Shown: in pieces, positions 5,869-6,096 of the stretch
How positions within the stretch are numbered: the stretch's first letter is position 1
How the letters are laid out: every line of letters begins with the position of its first letter
Assembly: GCA_013695295.1 (NCBI GenBank)
Contig: JACDAS010000024.1
Coordinates: 1 to 6,096, forward strand
Length of the DNA stretch: 6,096 nucleotides
Origin: Actinomycetota bacterium
Lineage (GTDB): Bacteria > Actinomycetota > Thermoleophilia > Gaiellales > Gaiellaceae
Direction: 5' to 3'
Translations under genes and position numbers: made by a program
The notes under the pieces: generated by a model
Databases searched by the model: none
Seen by the model: only the letters and a program-made list of their open reading frames with translations
What the model was told of the DNA's origin: nothing

Positions 5869-5920
5869 GCGAGATCCCACCACCGTCCAATGAGTGTAGA
5901 CAAGAGGCGAGCGACCCTCG
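5869..5920. promoter_or_regulatory. Compact divergent promoter region
   Basis: These 52 bp separate the operon start (- strand, 5868) from the next gene (+ strand, 5921) and are AT-richer than the surroundings. On the - strand TACACT (5893-5898) is a possible -10 box, 24 bp before the GTG; the matching -35 position is poor. On the + strand TAGACA (5897-5902) is a weak -10 candidate, 18 bp before the ATG. No operator palindrome is obvious. At least one promoter must lie here or extend into the neighbouring coding regions. Confidence 0.3.
5876..5884 (-). promoter_or_regulatory. Ribosome binding site that fixes the 5868 start
   Basis: On the - strand GGTGGTGGG lies 7 nt before the GTG at 5868. 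It favours this start over the upstream ATG codons at 5964 and 5961, which would extend the protein through the divergent gene's start. Confidence 0.45.
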
Positions 5921-6096
5921 ATGGTTGATCGGAAATTGGCGCACCCGCAGGGATGGCCCATCAAGCATCTAGGCCGGCTCGGCGCGCTGCTCGGCGCCCT
6001 GGTGCTCCTCGGCTGGGCTGCCGGCTCGGCGGACGCCGCCGCCCGGCCCCTCCAGACGGGCTTCGTCGACCCGATCGCATTCGCCGAGAAGGACGC
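5921..6096 (+). CDS. Exported protein, N-terminus only
   Basis: The gene runs off the window; 58 complete codons are visible. ATG 5921-5923 begins MVDRKLAHPQGWPIKHLGRL, a basic n-region, followed by a hydrophobic core ('GALLGALVLLGWAAGSADA', 21-39) and a likely cut near residues 39-42. The mature start 'RPLQTGFVDPIAFAEKD' resembles the opening of secreted glycosidase-like proteins of actinobacteria (a 'GF-x-DP-x-x-F' stretch before the first barrel strand). That is a weak memory-based match and the catalytic part is outside the window. AAGAGG lies 13 nt upstream, which is rather far; TTG 5936 is an alternative start. If it is a glycosidase, it would fit beside a glycosyltransferase, but this is inference. 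Confidence 0.6.
   Translation, partial: MVDRKLAHPQGWPIKHLGRLGALLGALVLLGWAAGSADAAARPLQTGFVDPIAFAEKD

Overview
This window is high-GC DNA with frequent GTG starts, tightly packed secreted-protein genes and protein families typical of soil actinobacteria. The overall style, including the cupin and TPR remnants and the secreted protein with a 'QYxExxP' segment, is most like the class Thermoleophilia (Gaiellales/Solirubrobacterales). That placement comes from recognition and was not tested by a search.

Left part, + strand (1-906): the 3' end of a small ABM-like (dimeric alpha/beta barrel) gene is followed by a cupin gene that appears broken. It has one internal frameshift near 562-564 and no ATG, GTG or TTG start in its frame. 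After it lies an orphan fragment of a TPR domain. The cupin relic and the TPR fragment each end inside a copy of a 62-bp direct repeat (646-707 and 845-906, 60 of 62 positions identical). Each copy carries a strong palindrome and supplies the stop codon. The region looks like decaying or rearranging DNA.

Centre and right, - strand (5868 down to 971): five genes run in one direction and look like an operon. In transcription order they are a secreted, C-terminally anchored protein of unknown function (189 aa), a GT4-family glycosyltransferase (383 aa), a DUF1800 protein (448 aa), a DUF1501 protein with a twin-arginine motif (465 aa), and a small exported blue-copper (cupredoxin) protein with all four type-1 copper ligands (121 aa). 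The last three are joined by stop/start overlaps of 1 and 4 nt, so translational coupling is likely. DUF1800 and DUF1501 are a recurring bacterial pair without a settled biochemical role. Coupling a cupredoxin to them is the most interesting functional lead here.

Right edge, + strand (5921 to the end): the N-terminus of another exported protein starts divergently from the operon, with only about 52 bp between the two start codons.

No tRNA, rRNA, CRISPR array, transposase or phage gene was seen.
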